The position numbers were made by a program, and so were the translations under genes. From Rhizophagus clarus (lineage: Eukaryota > Glomeromycota > Glomeromycetes > Glomerales > Glomeraceae), in contig BLAL01000180.1 of the NCBI GenBank assembly GCA_015698045.1, forward strand, positions 744,001 through 808,000: a stretch of DNA of 64,000 nucleotides. Direction: 5' to 3'. Each line of letters starts with the position of its first letter. Position 1 is the first letter of the stretch. The notes beneath the pieces were generated by a model. The model made no database searches. It was given only the letters and a program-made list of their open reading frames with translations, and was not told the origin of the DNA. This document shows, piece by piece, positions 26,123-39,000 of this stretch.

Positions 26123-26318
26123 AATATATTATATAATTTAATAAAAATTTTTTTTTATAATTTATTTAATTTACAATTTATCAATAAATTATAAAATTTA
26201 ATTATTAATAAATAAAGATAAACATATATAATATTTTATTAATAATTTAAAATTTATAATATTTAAAAAATAACTTAACTTTTTATTGATTTTAAAAATA
26301 TAATTAGTAGTCTATTTA

Positions 26319-27219
26319 ATTCAGAAGAAAAACTCTTCCTGCTGATCGTTACGCCCATTTTTCAGAAAAAATTTTTTCAAAAATAATTTTGAAAAACAGT
26401 TAAAACAACAGTAAACAAAGTATGGAAAACAATTTTTTTGTTTACATACTTATCTAGCTACTCGACAGAAACAATTTTTAGAAATAAAAATGGTAAAAAA
26501 CAGATGAAAACTGAGAACTCTTTGCTCACAGACGTCATGAAAAAGGTGCCAACAATGGGTTCAAAGACTAAAATGTCTACAGAAATTCTTACTGTTCAAT
26601 AAGTGTATAGGAAACAAGCAGAAAAAATCATCCAAGTAATAAGAAATAAGTTCTAGTTATAGTACTTACTAGGACTTTTTGACATAAAGTATATTTTAGA
26701 ATATTATCAAAGCTTTTAATTTTTTCCTACTGGGTTTTATTAATAGCATAGTCCTTCTTTTATGTAACATAGTCAGTTGCAGTTATGTTTTGCACTGCCT
26801 ATTTTTAAGCTGTTTTATCTTAGAAGTATAGGGTGTTCTTTCTTTTAGTTTACTTTGAAGATTTTGTTTGTATTTTTTTTTTATTTATTTTTTATTACAC
26901 AAATTTTTTATTGGTTAATTTTGAAAGGATGGAGTTTGCGTGAAGGTGCTTTCAGACAGACTGGGGGTATAGTATGTGTTATTTCCTCTTAAATAGGACT
27001 GCACTATGGTGAATTAGTATGTACAGTCTGGCTGCATATTTTAACAAAGGGTCGTAGTGTCCCACGAGGAAGATGTCGCTGTATTTTAAGTACTTCACCA
27101 AGGGATAGCATATTGATGATTTTTTGGTCATTAGCTGTCTTATCATAGAAGTTAATAGTATGGCAATATAAGTCCTAAAACTATTGTATTCATTCCTAAC
27201 AAAAGAATAAAAAAAAAAA
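26319..27219 (+). mobile_element. Non-coding poly-A retroinsertion with 16-bp TSD
   Basis: The exact 16-mer attagtagtctattta flanks the segment (26303-26318 and 27220-27235), and the insertion ends in an A-run. The about 0.9 kb body is less AT-rich than its surroundings and has no long open frame. It begins ...gaaaaactcttcctg, similar to the 5' end of the insertion at 23899, suggesting the same family or shared promoter. It could be a SINE-like element, a retroposed non-coding RNA, or a severely decayed ORF1 element. Confidence 0.8.
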
Positions 27220-27235
27220 ATTAGTAGTCTATTTA

Positions 27236-27859
27236 TATAAATCATTTGTAAATAATATGATTTACTGAATTTAAATTCAAATATTTTAAAGATATAATAT
27301 AAAATTTTTACTATTAAATGTATTTTAATAAAAAAAAATTTAATAACTAAAATTCATTCTTTTATAATGAATAATTTTTAAATAATTTTTTTTAAATTTA
27401 TTTCAGTTTTTAATAAAATACTATCTTTTAATATTTAAAGAAAATTTACTGAATTTTAGTAAAAAAGTAAAAGTATTGCTAAATATTACTACTTGTTATT
27501 ATTATTACAAATAATTTTTACTACTTAATTCTAATCAAAAATTATAATTTTGGTTAAAATTAAAAATCATTTATTAAAAAAATTTTAATTTAAATAAATT
27601 TAAATAATAAATAAATAAAATAAATGTAATTAAATATTAACAAACTATATTAAAAATTTGAAAATTTTATTAAAAGAATTTTTTATAGCAAAAAAAAAAA
27701 AAATAATTTGTATTTTTTTTCAAAAACTATCTAAAAATTAATCTTTTAATTTTAAAAAAAAAAATAAAAAAAATTTGTTTTATTTAGTAAATTTATATAT
27801 AATAATATTATTTATATGATTATGAATAAACTAATATATTAGTAAAAAATCTTTGAATT

Positions 27860-27892
<33 letters not shown>

Positions 27893-30719
27893 TTAGTAAA
27901 AGATTTTAAAATTAAAAAAAAATTAAGTGTAATAGTAATTATTGTATGATGATTTTAATATTTTTAAAAAATAATTAAATAGCATATTTATATATTTATG
28001 AAATTAAATTTTATATTACATTTAAAATATTTAAAAAATTAATACTTTGCATTATTAGATTTACAGATTTTACATTTTTTTAATAAAATTAATTATATAA
28101 CTTTTATTTAATATTATTAATTAAAATTTTGTAATTTATTAGTAAATTATAAATTAACTAAATTTATATAATATTATATGATAATAAAATTAATTAATTA
28201 TAATTTTAAAATTTTAATAATATTTAAAATTAAAAATAAATATAAAACCTAAAACTAAAATTTTTTGAAATCCTTTAAATTAAAATATATACTAAAACTT
28301 AATTTTGAAATATATATTTTTTTTTTAAAATTAAAAATCCAAAATTATTTTAAAACTAATTTAAAATTATATATTAAAATATAATTATTAAAATTTATTA
28401 TTATTTTAACTAAAATTAATATAATATAATCTTTTTTTAATAATTATTAGTATAATATTATATTTTAGAGATAATTTATACATCACCCCTATGATATTAT
28501 CACCTTCATTTTATTACCTGTATTACACCCCTACTTTTTTCATTTTTTCATATATATTTCAGAAACTTGAAATTTTTTTTATTGTAAAAAATCTATTTTT
28601 TACATCCTGTTAAACATCATATATTTTAATTTTAGCCAGCATTACATAATTCTGCCCAGAAATAATGCGTTGCAGAAGTGACATATAAATTTACTCTATA
28701 TTTTAAATCAAAAAAAAAAATATCATTTTCTATTATTTTATAAAATTATACTTAATAATTAATCAATTAAATTTTATTAGAATTTAGATTATTATTTTAA
28801 TCAAATTAAACATAATATTTGCTAAAATTAAATATAATTTGAATCAAAGTTATTTAATTAGTAAAAATAATTTCAAGTTTAAAAAAAATTCAATTTATAT
28901 ATTTTAAAATCTGAAACTTTCAGAAATATTTATTTATTATAAATTCTTTTTTTTTAATTAAATTTAATAATTATATTATATACATATAAAAATTCTTTTT
29001 TCTAATATATTAAACCAATTTTTCTGTAAAAAATAAATTCTTATTTTTTATTTTCTTTATATTTTTTAAAAACAACACATACTAGTTATGATTTCTATAC
29101 AAGAAACATATATATACAACATATATAAACAGTTTCTAATATATTTTTTAAATATTTTTTTTAATAATTTCACTATTTTATTTAAAATAAACCTATATTT
29201 TATATTAAAGAAGATAGAAGTAATTAAGTAGTTAAGTGGAAAAAAGTCATTTAGTCTAAATTATATAAAAAAAAAATAATGTTATTATCTATATATAATA
29301 AACAAGCCATATAAGTAAAGTTTAACAATAAGCTAACAATGCCTATCTATATCTACTCATATTCTTTTAACTCTTACAGAATCCCAAACAATATTAATAT
29401 AACTCACAAATGATCTGCATGCGTTTACTATTAACTCTATACAACTTTTTTTTCATAGTAACACTACGCAAACTTATATTTTAGTTAAAAAAAAATTTTG
29501 TAAAATTTATAAAAAATTCATTAATACTATAAGTTTATAATGAATTATTTAATATAAAGGCAGGGTCATATAACTTGCCAATCTAATCAAATAATCCAAA
29601 TATTTAATCTTTTTTAATTATTTATCAATTTATTTTTGTAGTATTTCTAGACGAAAAATACGACTAGATTTTTAGAATTATTGTGGTTTTCAAAATTATT
29701 GAAATTGAGGTACATATCATGATGATCAAAAACACAAAACACAAAAACATAAAACACAAAATGATCAATATTCACATGATATATGACCAATCAAAATGCT
29801 TAATTTTTATATGTAGAATCAAATGTGTTAGGATTTTATAAAATTTTTGAATAATTTATAAAAAATTAAACATAACCTGTATAAATAAAGTAAAAATAAA
29901 AATTAAATTCAGTGATCTTTAATATTAATTATAATTATCTGTAATAATATTGGCGAAAATATAAATCTATATATCAAATATATAAAATTATGACACAATG
30001 TTAAATAAATAAATTAATCAAAAAAAGAATCTAACAAAAAATAAATTTATGAAATTTCTTAATTACCTAAATTATTAGAATATAATTTTTTCAATTTTTC
30101 AAATAGTTTGTTTAACCAAATAAAAATTTAATAACTTACATCACTCAATATCTAACGTTAATATAAAATGTAATTATTAGAAAGTTTCATTAAATTAAAG
30201 CAATAAATAACAAAATAAATAGACTTACAATTATATTCTAATATTCATTACAACTTTTATTTAATCTCATAATAATTATTTTTCATCCTTATTATTAAAA
30301 AACATATGAAAATTTATTATTATTATTTTATATAATATAACTTATTCTAATATGTCAAATTTTTAGAGAAATATGCAATAAATACTTCTAAATACCCACA
30401 TTATTGTTTCTAAATAGGTTAAAGTACAACTTTCATTATGGCAATTTCACTGTGACTCTTATTTTTCTTCCGTGTGTTTTTTTGTGATTTTCTGTGATTT
30501 AAAAAAAAGGTATAATACTGGAGGTTTTTACTATATAAACTCTAATATTATTATAAAATATATTTAGTAAAGTATTTATTAACCTGAATATTAAAAAAAA
30601 ATTGGTGAAAAAATATCAAAAATTAAAAGTTTTATCATAAGGAATGAATGAATATGTTGTGGCTTAAAAAATTTTGATTAACATCATATGATCGACATCA
30701 ATTTCAATAATTTTGAAAA
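27236..30719. other. AT-rich gene-free tract
   Basis: About 3.5 kb of extremely AT-rich sequence with short poly-A/T and AT runs. Slightly more complex islands lie at about 28470-28690 and 29330-29450. A diverged relative of the 120-bp array unit is at about 29640-29700. No gene, RNA or intact element is seen. Confidence 0.6.
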
Positions 30720-31384
30720 TCACCATAAGGTAAGAAAGGTTGAGGGAGGTGTTTTATTATTTTTTTTTAATTAATTAAGTTATTAACTTTTTTTATTTTT
30801 TATAGTATTGCCAGACGAAAAGTATGATTGAACTTTTGGAATTAAGGTAAAGGAGGATGGAGGAAATGTTTTTCAGTATTTTTTTTTAACTAATTAATTA
30901 ATTATTATTTTTTTCTTTTTTTGTAGTGTTGCTGAACAAAAAGCATAACCAGACTTTTGGAATTAAAGTAAGAAAAGGTGAAGGAAGTATTTTTTGGTAT
31001 TTTTTTAATTAATTAATTAATTATTTTTTTTTGTTTTTTTTTGTAATGTTACTAGATAAAAAGTATAACTGGACTTTTAGAATTAAAGTAAAAAAGGTTG
31101 GTGAAGGTATTTTATTATTTTTTTTTAATTAAGTAAGTTATTAACTTTTTTTTTATTTTTTATAGTGTTGCTAGACAAAAAGTATGACCAAACTTTTGGA
31201 ATTAAAGTAAGAGAGAATAAGAGAAATGTTTTTTGGTAATTTTTTTTAACTAATTAATTAATTATTTTTTTTTTCTTTTTTTGTAGTATTGCTAGACAAA
31301 AAACATGACCAGACTTTTGGAATTAAAGTAAAGGAGAATAGAAGAAGTGTTTTTCAGTGTTTTTTTTTAACTAATTAATTAATT
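30720..31384 (+). repeat. Tandem array of about 120-bp exon-like units (left part)
   Basis: Five units with a period of about 118-121 bp. Each has a T-rich tract ending TAG (TAA in one), a 41-nt conserved core (tattgccagacgaaaag... to ...cttttggaattaa) and then GTAAR. The first core is 30806-30846 and the next starts at 30927. The unit looks like acceptor-exon-donor. The array is interrupted at 31385 by the large transposon and resumes at 41068. Confidence 0.85.
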
Positions 31385-32300
31385 CACAGGTCGAATGAAA
31401 AAAAATCGTCAAAAATCGGCAGTCCGATTTTTAACCGATTTTTGGATATATTTGTCTGATTTGTGGCTTTTTAAAGCCGATTTTATGGCACGAATTGTTT
31501 GTGATCGGAAATACGTTATTTATGAACAAAAAATCGGAATGCCGATTTTGGCAGATTTTGTAAAAATTGGCATTCCGATTTTAAAATAAACATGTCGATA
31601 GCTAAAAATAAGATTGCCAGTTTATAGCTATATTTGTCCTATTTATGGCATTTTGCTGCCGATTTTATAGCACGTATTGTTGGCAATCAGAAATTCTTTT
31701 ATTTTTATCGACATAAATCGGAATACCATTTTAAAATTATAATTGCCGATTCTCGCAAAATCAGAACACCGATTTTTAAATAATCATGCCAAATCTCCTA
31801 AAATCGGATTGCCAAGTTTAATTCAGTATAAACATTTCAAAAATAGTTTATGCCGATTTATATATCGGATCTTTCTATTATCGATTTTCTTGTAATTCAT
31901 AATTACTATTATTGTCCGGTTTTGTTTTATTTTTCCATTTTCGATAATTGATTTATATTTAATATTTAATATGTATGATATATAATATGTATGCTATTAT
32001 TTTATAATATATACTGCAATTTATGATATATTTATTATTATTATATTATTATATTGTCCATATTATTATTATTATATTACTATATTGTTCTTATTATTAT
32101 ATTATTATTATGTATAGAATGTTTATATAAAATATATTAAAATCATATTTATCTCGTCATGTTACTTATAAATGGCTATAAAATAACCAGTGCTCTAAAA
32201 AAGAGATTAATAGGATAGAAACGATATTAGAGAATTAATTTATAAACAACGGAATTTAAATCACTCAAAATACAAGCAGTTGATTTTAAATGATGAAACA
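31385..32300. repeat. Left terminal and subterminal repeats of the transposon
   Basis: After the 24-bp terminal repeat, the motifs ccgatttt, atcggc and tgccgattttat recur many times. A roughly 190-bp block is repeated: ...ggctttttaaagccgattttatggcacg and ...ggcattttgctgccgattttatagcacg. In plant CACTA elements such arrays bind an accessory DNA-binding protein. Confidence 0.7.
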
Positions 32301-32311
32301 AATACCTAAAT

Positions 32312-33904
32312 TTATGTACGTCTTCTGATATCGACCGGTACTTCTAAGTAAAAGGGACCTTTGTGCTCATCTACTTCTAAATTACCATTATTATCATCGT
32401 TTTGTTCTTCATTAGTTCCATCATTTTTATCAGCATTACCATTATTGCCATCATCGTTATTATCACCATTACCATTATTGTCATCATCGTTATTATCATC
32501 ATTACCATTATTATCATCATCGTTATTATCACCGTCGTTATCCTCATCATCATTATCATCATCAGATTCTGGTTCAATCCACCTTGATGATATCCACCAA
32601 TTAGCCATGTCTTGTGTTGGTCTGCTTTTTTTATCGATATCGTCTAGACGGTAACGTTTGCGACTTAACCTGGTTCCGATGCTTACTCCGATCTCGTCCG
32701 CTCGAAATAAGATTCTTTTAACCTAATGATAAATTTATAACTTATTAGCATAAACGCCTATGTTTTAAACTTTCGCAACTTTACGTACTCTAGAAGACCT
32801 CCACTCCTTATTGTGAATCTTAATTACAGAATTTGTACTTATCAACCTTCCTGATCTTATGTTATCGTTACGCTCTTCATTTGCCAGAACTTCGTCTTTA
32901 GTAGACCATTCATCTGAATGGACTTCTGCGGTATTTACTGCCTTTTCGCAATCTTTAATAAATACTTCCCTAGTCATATTTTCAGGACGACAATCATCTA
33001 GAATGCTGTCTTGCGTGAAGATCATGTGTTGGAGACCTTTGCATCTTCTTGTCATTTTCTATTAAAGAGTAAATTAAAATAATTAATAGATTATATACAT
33101 TGTCATTTTAAATAATGAATTTCACACCTGATCTCTCCTCGACGTCATGTGTTGCCGTTTATTGTGTTCATCTATCTTACCCTCCTTTTTTAATTTCCAA
33201 ATCTCCCGCTGTGATTTGTGTAGCTGTTTTATTACTTTTAAAAGTTCTGTATCGTATACCTCTAATGAAGGAGGCATCGCTGCTTTAACGGCTGGTAGAA
33301 GCTTCTTATTTATCGACTTTTTTTGTTTACTAAATGTCTTTGACGTGTCGAAAAGAATCGATGAATCGAGGTTATTTATAATATGGATTACCTCATCCTA
33401 TTTAATATAACACTCATTTTTTAACGATCAATACAAAAGAGAAATATTTAATAAAATAAAGATATATTTACATGAACGGTTTTTTTGAAATTTTTATCAG
33501 TTATTGGAGGAAGGGCACGCCGATTCTCTCTGGACAGAACTGGGGATAGGCTTCTATTTCTTGGTCCTTCACTCGTTCTTTCTTCTGTTAGCACTTCCAC
33601 ATGTTTGGTAAGATTTGAAATCATGCTTCTTAATTCGCTGACTTCTCTGTTGTTAGCACCTATTATAAATCAGTATTTAATATAAATCATTTAGTATAAA
33701 AAATTTTACGTGCAAGTAAGTAAAGAAACGTGAAAGAAATACTACCGCTCGCTGGAGGTGAAGAAGAAGGAATTGTTAAAGATAGATCGGTTAAAGATCC
33801 TATAACAATAACGTTAAATTGGTATAGTATAAGTAAAATGAAATTTAATTAGCACTAATATAAAACAATATTACTTTTTGTAATTGATCTCCCTCTAGAG
33901 ACAT
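32312..33904 (-). CDS. Transposon accessory protein (TnpA-like role proposed)
   Basis: Six minus-strand exons: 33856-33904, 33746-33799, 33472-33659, 33128-33397, 32789-33058, 32312-32722. Phases agree and give 413 residues. The first exon is the least certain. Exons 3-6 are well supported by consensus splice sites. I recognise no named domain. The sequence has a predicted coiled-coil segment near residues 35-60, a basic helical region (LHKSQREIWKLKKEGKID), a conserved-looking block (HNKEWRSSRVKRILFRADE, then RLSRKRYRLDDID) and a C-terminal Asp/Asn repeat tail ending VPVDIRRRT. It is divergent from the transposase inside the same element, as an accessory transposition factor would be. A DNA-binding role is inference from position and basic blocks. 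Confidence 0.65.
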
Positions 33905-33905
33905 T

Positions 33906-34361
33906 TTAATAGTTTCGATTATGTTGAGATTGAGAGCGTGATTGATGTCGATGAGGGGAATGAGAGCGAGATCGAGATCGACGTTGATGGGAACGAGAAT
34001 AATGGGAACGATGAGGGGAGCGAGATCGATGTTGATGAGAACGAGAATGATGGGAACGATGAGGGGAGCGAGAGCGATGGGAACGCGATCGTTGTGAATG
34101 ATGAGGGGAGCGAGAGCGATGGGAATGCGATCGTTGGGATTCAGAATGATAATAACGAGATTTGGATTGAGATGGGCGAGATCGAGGTTGACGAGTCGTT
34201 AAGCGAGATTTTGAGCGACTACGAAATCGATTAATATGAGTTTGATGCCGAGATTGACGAGATTGGGAACGGGAACTAGATTCATTTTGTTGAGATCTAA
34301 TATGAGGATGAGAGCCATCACGAGAAATAGGAATTAAATTTAAAGGTTTGAATTTTCTCAT
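33906..34361 (-). CDS. Arg/Ser-repeat (SR-like) protein ORF in the transposon
   Basis: An uninterrupted frame of 151 residues, starting ATG 34361. After about 25 residues it becomes almost entirely RS, RSHRS and HRSRSP dipeptide repeats, like the RS domains of splicing factors, with no RRM. Its stop codon lies immediately before the accessory gene's ATG (TAAAATG), so the two may share a transcript or be joined by a splice I cannot resolve. The opposite strand also stays open here (a Glu/Asp/Gly/Asn-rich shadow), so coding on this strand is likely but not certain. Confidence 0.5.
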   Translation of the reverse strand: MRKFKPLNLIPISRDGSHPHIRSQQNESSSRSQSRQSRHQTHINRFRSRSKSRLTTRQPRSRPSQSKSRYYHSESQRSHSHRSRSPHHSQRSRSHRSRSPHRSHHSRSHQHRSRSPHRSHYSRSHQRRSRSRSHSPHRHQSRSQSQHNRNY

Positions 34362-34412
34362 TATGATATTTGATAATTTGATAATTTAAAGATTAAACAA
34401 GAAACAAAGGCT

Positions 34413-34459
34413 CTATATATAACCGTTACTTACGTCTTCTGAACCATTTTCGTTATCGT
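34413..34459 (-). promoter_or_regulatory. TATA-like box and possible 26-nt micro-exon upstream of the SR-like ORF
   Basis: On the minus strand, GGTTATATATAGAGCC lies about 55 nt before the ATG at 34361. Directly upstream, 34434-34459 is a 26-nt segment bounded by a TTTAATCAG acceptor and a GTAAGTAAC donor. Another strong GTAAGTAT donor occurs at 34931-34932. The region may therefore be a promoter, or an intron of a longer gene with 5' exons. The two readings exclude each other. Confidence 0.3.
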
Positions 34460-34469
34460 CTGATTAAAA

Positions 34470-34880
34470 TAAAAGATAGATTAAATTAATAAGACTCGTT
34501 ATCATTTAATAAAATATATCGCTATCAATATTAATTAAAATAAATCAATAAATTAAATAAACTTGATATTCAATTAATTAAAATGTATTATTTAAAATAA
34601 TCAGTAAACTACATTAATTAAATTAAGATAAATCAATCAATATTTAAATATATCAGTAAACTAGATATTATATCGCTATCAATTAATTAAAATATATCAA
34701 TAAACTAAATATTATAGCGTTATCAATTAATAGAATATATCAATAAATTAATTAAAATATATCAGTAAACAATTAATAATTAAAAATATCAATAAATTAA
34801 TTAAAATATATCAATAAAGTATATCAATGAATTAATTAAAATATATTAATAAACTAAATATTATATCATTATCATAAATA
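34470..34880. repeat. AT-rich interspersed repeat (atatatcaataaattaatt)
   Basis: The phrase 'aaaatatatcaataaa(c)ta/attaatt' recurs about ten times with irregular spacing inside the transposon, with interspersed 'atattatatcgttatcaatta'. No coding content. Confidence 0.7.
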
Positions 34881-34932
34881 ACATGTCCAAATTAGTAATA
34901 ACACATTTGAAGCTTGATAAAGTTATACTTAC

Positions 34933-36002
34933 GGAAGCTGGTTTTTCCGACAGGAAATATAATTGGCGAAAAGAAATATGCTTACTTTGTTAAGCTGACG
35001 AAAAATAAGACGAAAAATAAGGCGAAAAATATCGTCAACCATTAACAAAAAAAACGAAAGGCAACAAAGAAAATTTGTTGCATCGTACTAAAACGTGGAG
35101 AAAAAAGAAAGAAAGCGTGGTAAACGTACGCAAATGTACCATACTCACGAGCAAATTTATAGTAAACGTAAACAAATTGGAAATCACCGATTTGTAGAAC
35201 GTACATGGTAAACGCGGTAAACGCAAACAAACTTTATAGCTCCTGCCAATCACGTCGGGTGACATTTATGCACTATCTAGTCACGTGGTATTAACAAACT
35301 ATACGTCTGTGCCAACTGCCAAGGGCAAAAGAAGAATTAAAGATTTATTAAAACAATTCTATTAATTAACAAGTAATTTTAACCATGACTGATTGTTAGA
35401 ATAAACGTATATATGCTATAACTCAACGTATTATTGTAAGCGACTCAATAAAAGATAAAATAATAAATATTTGTTATCTCGTTAACAGCTTTAAATGATA
35501 CTGATGTACTAAAAATTGACGACTTGAAAGAAAATATATAAAAAAAAAATGAAATATAGTTTTTCCTAATTTTTGATATATTCGAAAGAATAGGCCAAGT
35601 GTTAAATTTTGATGTTGTTGCAGTTGCGAACAACTAAGACACTTTTTTTATAACTCTCGCATTTTGATCTGTGAATAGGAAATTGCTACATCTCTACTTA
35701 AATTATTTGGATCTTTCGAATTCGTGATAATATATGAGATTTATTAGTAAGTCGATTGATATGTTTCAAGAATCGGATTAATTGAATTTGAAAAAATTTT
35801 CTAGTATAATTATACCCCTTAATATCAAATTTAATTAGAGAATTAGCAAAAATAAAATTATATTTTAGTATTTGATAAAATACATTGGTCTTGACATCAT
35901 TGTCATGTGTTATTATCAAAATAGCTTAATTACCAAGCTGTGCCTTGACAAAAATGGACCAAGAATCAGGATTGCCGAACCAATTAGATTGATTTGCAAT
36001 TC

Positions 36003-36032
<30 letters not shown>
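34933..36032. other. Internal intergenic region of the transposon
   Basis: About 1.1 kb between the accessory/SR genes and the transposase. It ends in a 28-nt A-run at 36006-36033, immediately before the transposase ATG. Short open frames are present on both strands but none is recognisable. It presumably holds divergent promoters. Confidence 0.5.
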
Positions 36033-36033
<1 letters not shown>

Positions 36034-39000
36034 TGTCGGAATCTCTAGATACAAGAACCAGAACTAAAGTGCATTGTTTCTGTAAAGAATGTAACGGTAA
36101 ATTGGTTGATCCAAGGACTAAACTGAAACATGAGTTAAAATATAAATTAAAATCTAATGCGAATAATAATTTTGGTAACAATTATCAAGAAGGTTCTTCA
36201 AATGTTATATTATCTGATGCTGTTGATGAAGATGTAATGGAATGCGACCCAATACAAGGGATAAATGATACATCACCTGATATAACTGAACAATTATCTA
36301 CAAATATTGAACAATTGTCCGAAGATATTGAACCATTGTCCGAAGATATTGAACCATTACTCACAAGAAACTATTTCTTTTTAACAAAGAAGACACCTAT
36401 ACATGAATCGGCAAAACATCGAACGATAAAGAAAGAAAAAATATCCGATCTTGTTCTTGAAAATTTATTAATGGATAATGTAAGAAACGAGAATGATCAA
36501 GATGAGGATTCTAAAGATAATGACGATAAAAATGGAGATACTGAAGATAGCGATTCTAATTATTCCGATGATTATGAAGATGATGACGATGAGGAAGTCA
36601 ATTTTGCATCAACAGATTTTGATGACGGCGAACCAATTCTTCCTAACATTAACATTAATGATAATTATACTTGGACTATTTTGTGGATATTACAATATCA
36701 ACAACGATTTAAACTTTCCAATGTAGCTATAGATTCTTTGTTCAAGTTCTTAAGATTTTTTCTTTTGACAATAGATGAAAATAAATTTTCATCTTTTCCT
36801 TCCTCTTTATATATGGCTAAAAAGGTGTTGGGGATATTCACAACGATAATTAAATATGCAGCCTGTGATAGATGTCACAAATTGTATGATATAAAAGAAT
36901 TATTAGACAATACTGAAATACCAACTTGCAGTTTTGTAAACTATCCAAATCACAGAATAGAACGATTTTGATAACAATGCAATAACCCTCTATTAACGAA
37001 AATAGATAGTAATAATAGTAGTAATAATCCCATTTTCCGTCTGATAATGACATTCCCATTAATAAATATTAAGCAACAATTGACCCTTTTTTTTAATCGC
37101 AAAAATTTTGAAATGTCATGTCGGAAGTGGTCAGAAAGGAAAAACGGAACTGAAGCTTTATTCGATATCTATGATGGTAGGGTCTGGAAAAGTTTTACAG
37201 ATGATGATGGTGCGCTGTTTTTTACAAAAGAATTTGCCGATACTCATATCAGATTAATGTTAAATATGGATTGGTTCCAGCCATTCGTAAATTCACAATA
37301 TTCTGTTGGTGTGATTTATGCCGTTTTTTGTAATTTGCCGCATAATGAACGCTTCAAGCCACACAATATTCTCACACTAGCAGTAATGCCTGGTCTGAAA
37401 GAACTAAGTCAACATGAAATTAACAATTATTTGTATCCGATCGTTAACCAGTTAAATCGTTTGTGGAATGGCTATTTTATAAAAACAAACGAACACAACA
37501 ACGGTCGATTTGTCTGTGGTGCAATCATTGGCTGTTCTAGCGACATCCCTGCGTCTCGGAAATTATGTGGTTTCATCTCGGCTCGTATTGCATGCTACCG
37601 ATGTTACAAATCGGCAAATTTTATAAACAATCAACCAAATTTTGGGGGGTTTGCAGATTTAGACGACTGGTTTGTTGAGCGAGATATTAATGAAATAAGA
37701 GAAAAAGCAAGTGAGTGGAAACAATGTGCAACTGAAGAAGCACGAAGAGCCCATGTCTCTGAACATCATGTTCGCTGGTCGGAGATATACCGCTTGCTTT
37801 ATTTTAATCCTGTTCGCTTTTGCGTGGTTGATCCTATGCATTGCCTTTTTCTCGGTGTTGCGAAATAGATCGTAACGAAACTCTGGATAGGCGAAGGTAT
37901 ATTAAATAACGAAAAGCTCAAAATTATGCAAGAGAGAGCTGACATGATAAAGTTCCCAAGTGACCTTAGACGCCGCCCTGTCAGAATAGCTACCGGTGAA
38001 GGATTCTCAAGTTTCACGGCGGACATGTGGAAAACCTTCATGTTAATTTTTGCAATACCTATCACATGGAGTTTCCTTGGATACATCGACCGAAAAATTC
38101 TTGCATATTTCGTGCGCGCTTGCAAGATCTTAACAAACCGAGAGCTACAAAAAAATATGTTAAATGAAGCGTTTACAAGACTGATAGAGATGAACAAATT
38201 AATTGAACAAAAATATGGTCAAGAAAAAATAAGTCCTAATCTGCATCTCTGTCTCCATATCTGTGAATGCGCATTAGACTATGGTCCTTTGTCCTCATTC
38301 TGGTGTTATAGCTTTGAACAGATGAACGGAATTTTAGGTACGTGATTTAATTTTTCCGATTTGAAAATCGCAATGTTATTAATTATTTTTAAAAATTGTA
38401 GGTTCTTATAATAATAGCAGACGTAATATTGAACCCAAACTACTAAGAATTATGTCCGAAAATACAATCCTTCAATACTTCCTCTCAAATTGTGACAACG
38501 ATCACTTATTTTCCTCCTTGGAGATAATAGAACCAAGAAAATCTGTTGGCAGCTTGGCTGCACTTGATGATTTTGCGAGCGATGAGTATCAAAATTTTAT
38601 AAGACTATCTCTTATTGAGGAAGATTCGGCTTACAGAACGGAATGTTTTCCTAGGTTGCTAATGAAACCGCGCAAAGAAACTACCCTTCCAAACCAAATT
38701 TTGGACCTACTGGTAGAATTTTATAATAGTTTGTATAATGATTATTGTTTCATCTCCATCTACTCTATAATAGGTTCAAATAACGGTACTGTCGTAAACC
38801 CTAGAATTATACAATATGGGAGAATAAGAATTGGGGCAGACATATATAGTTCTGTTCAGGCTGCTCATCACGAAAAATCCTCATATATATTAGCTCGATT
38901 TGTACATTATGATGGATCGATCGATATTTATCCCGGTCAAGTACAATTTTATTTTGAGCATACTATTCATTTAAATAGTTCACGATCATTAACCCATTCA

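Noticed and set aside
26979..27245. Minus-strand open frame of 88 codons
   Set aside because: Lies inside the non-coding retroinsertion, spans its A-tail and target duplication, and has no recognisable motif.
28470..28690. Less AT-rich island (…cacccctatgatattatcacc…)
   Set aside because: Considered as a MITE, but no convincing terminal repeats or duplication found.
32361..32654. Plus-strand Ser/Leu-rich frame
   Set aside because: Reverse reading of the Asp/Asn repeat tail of the accessory gene; a low-complexity artefact.
33938..34234. Plus-strand open frame rich in Glu/Asp/Gly/Asn
   Set aside because: It is the antisense shadow of the RS-repeat frame. The neighbouring spliced gene and better start context favour the minus strand.
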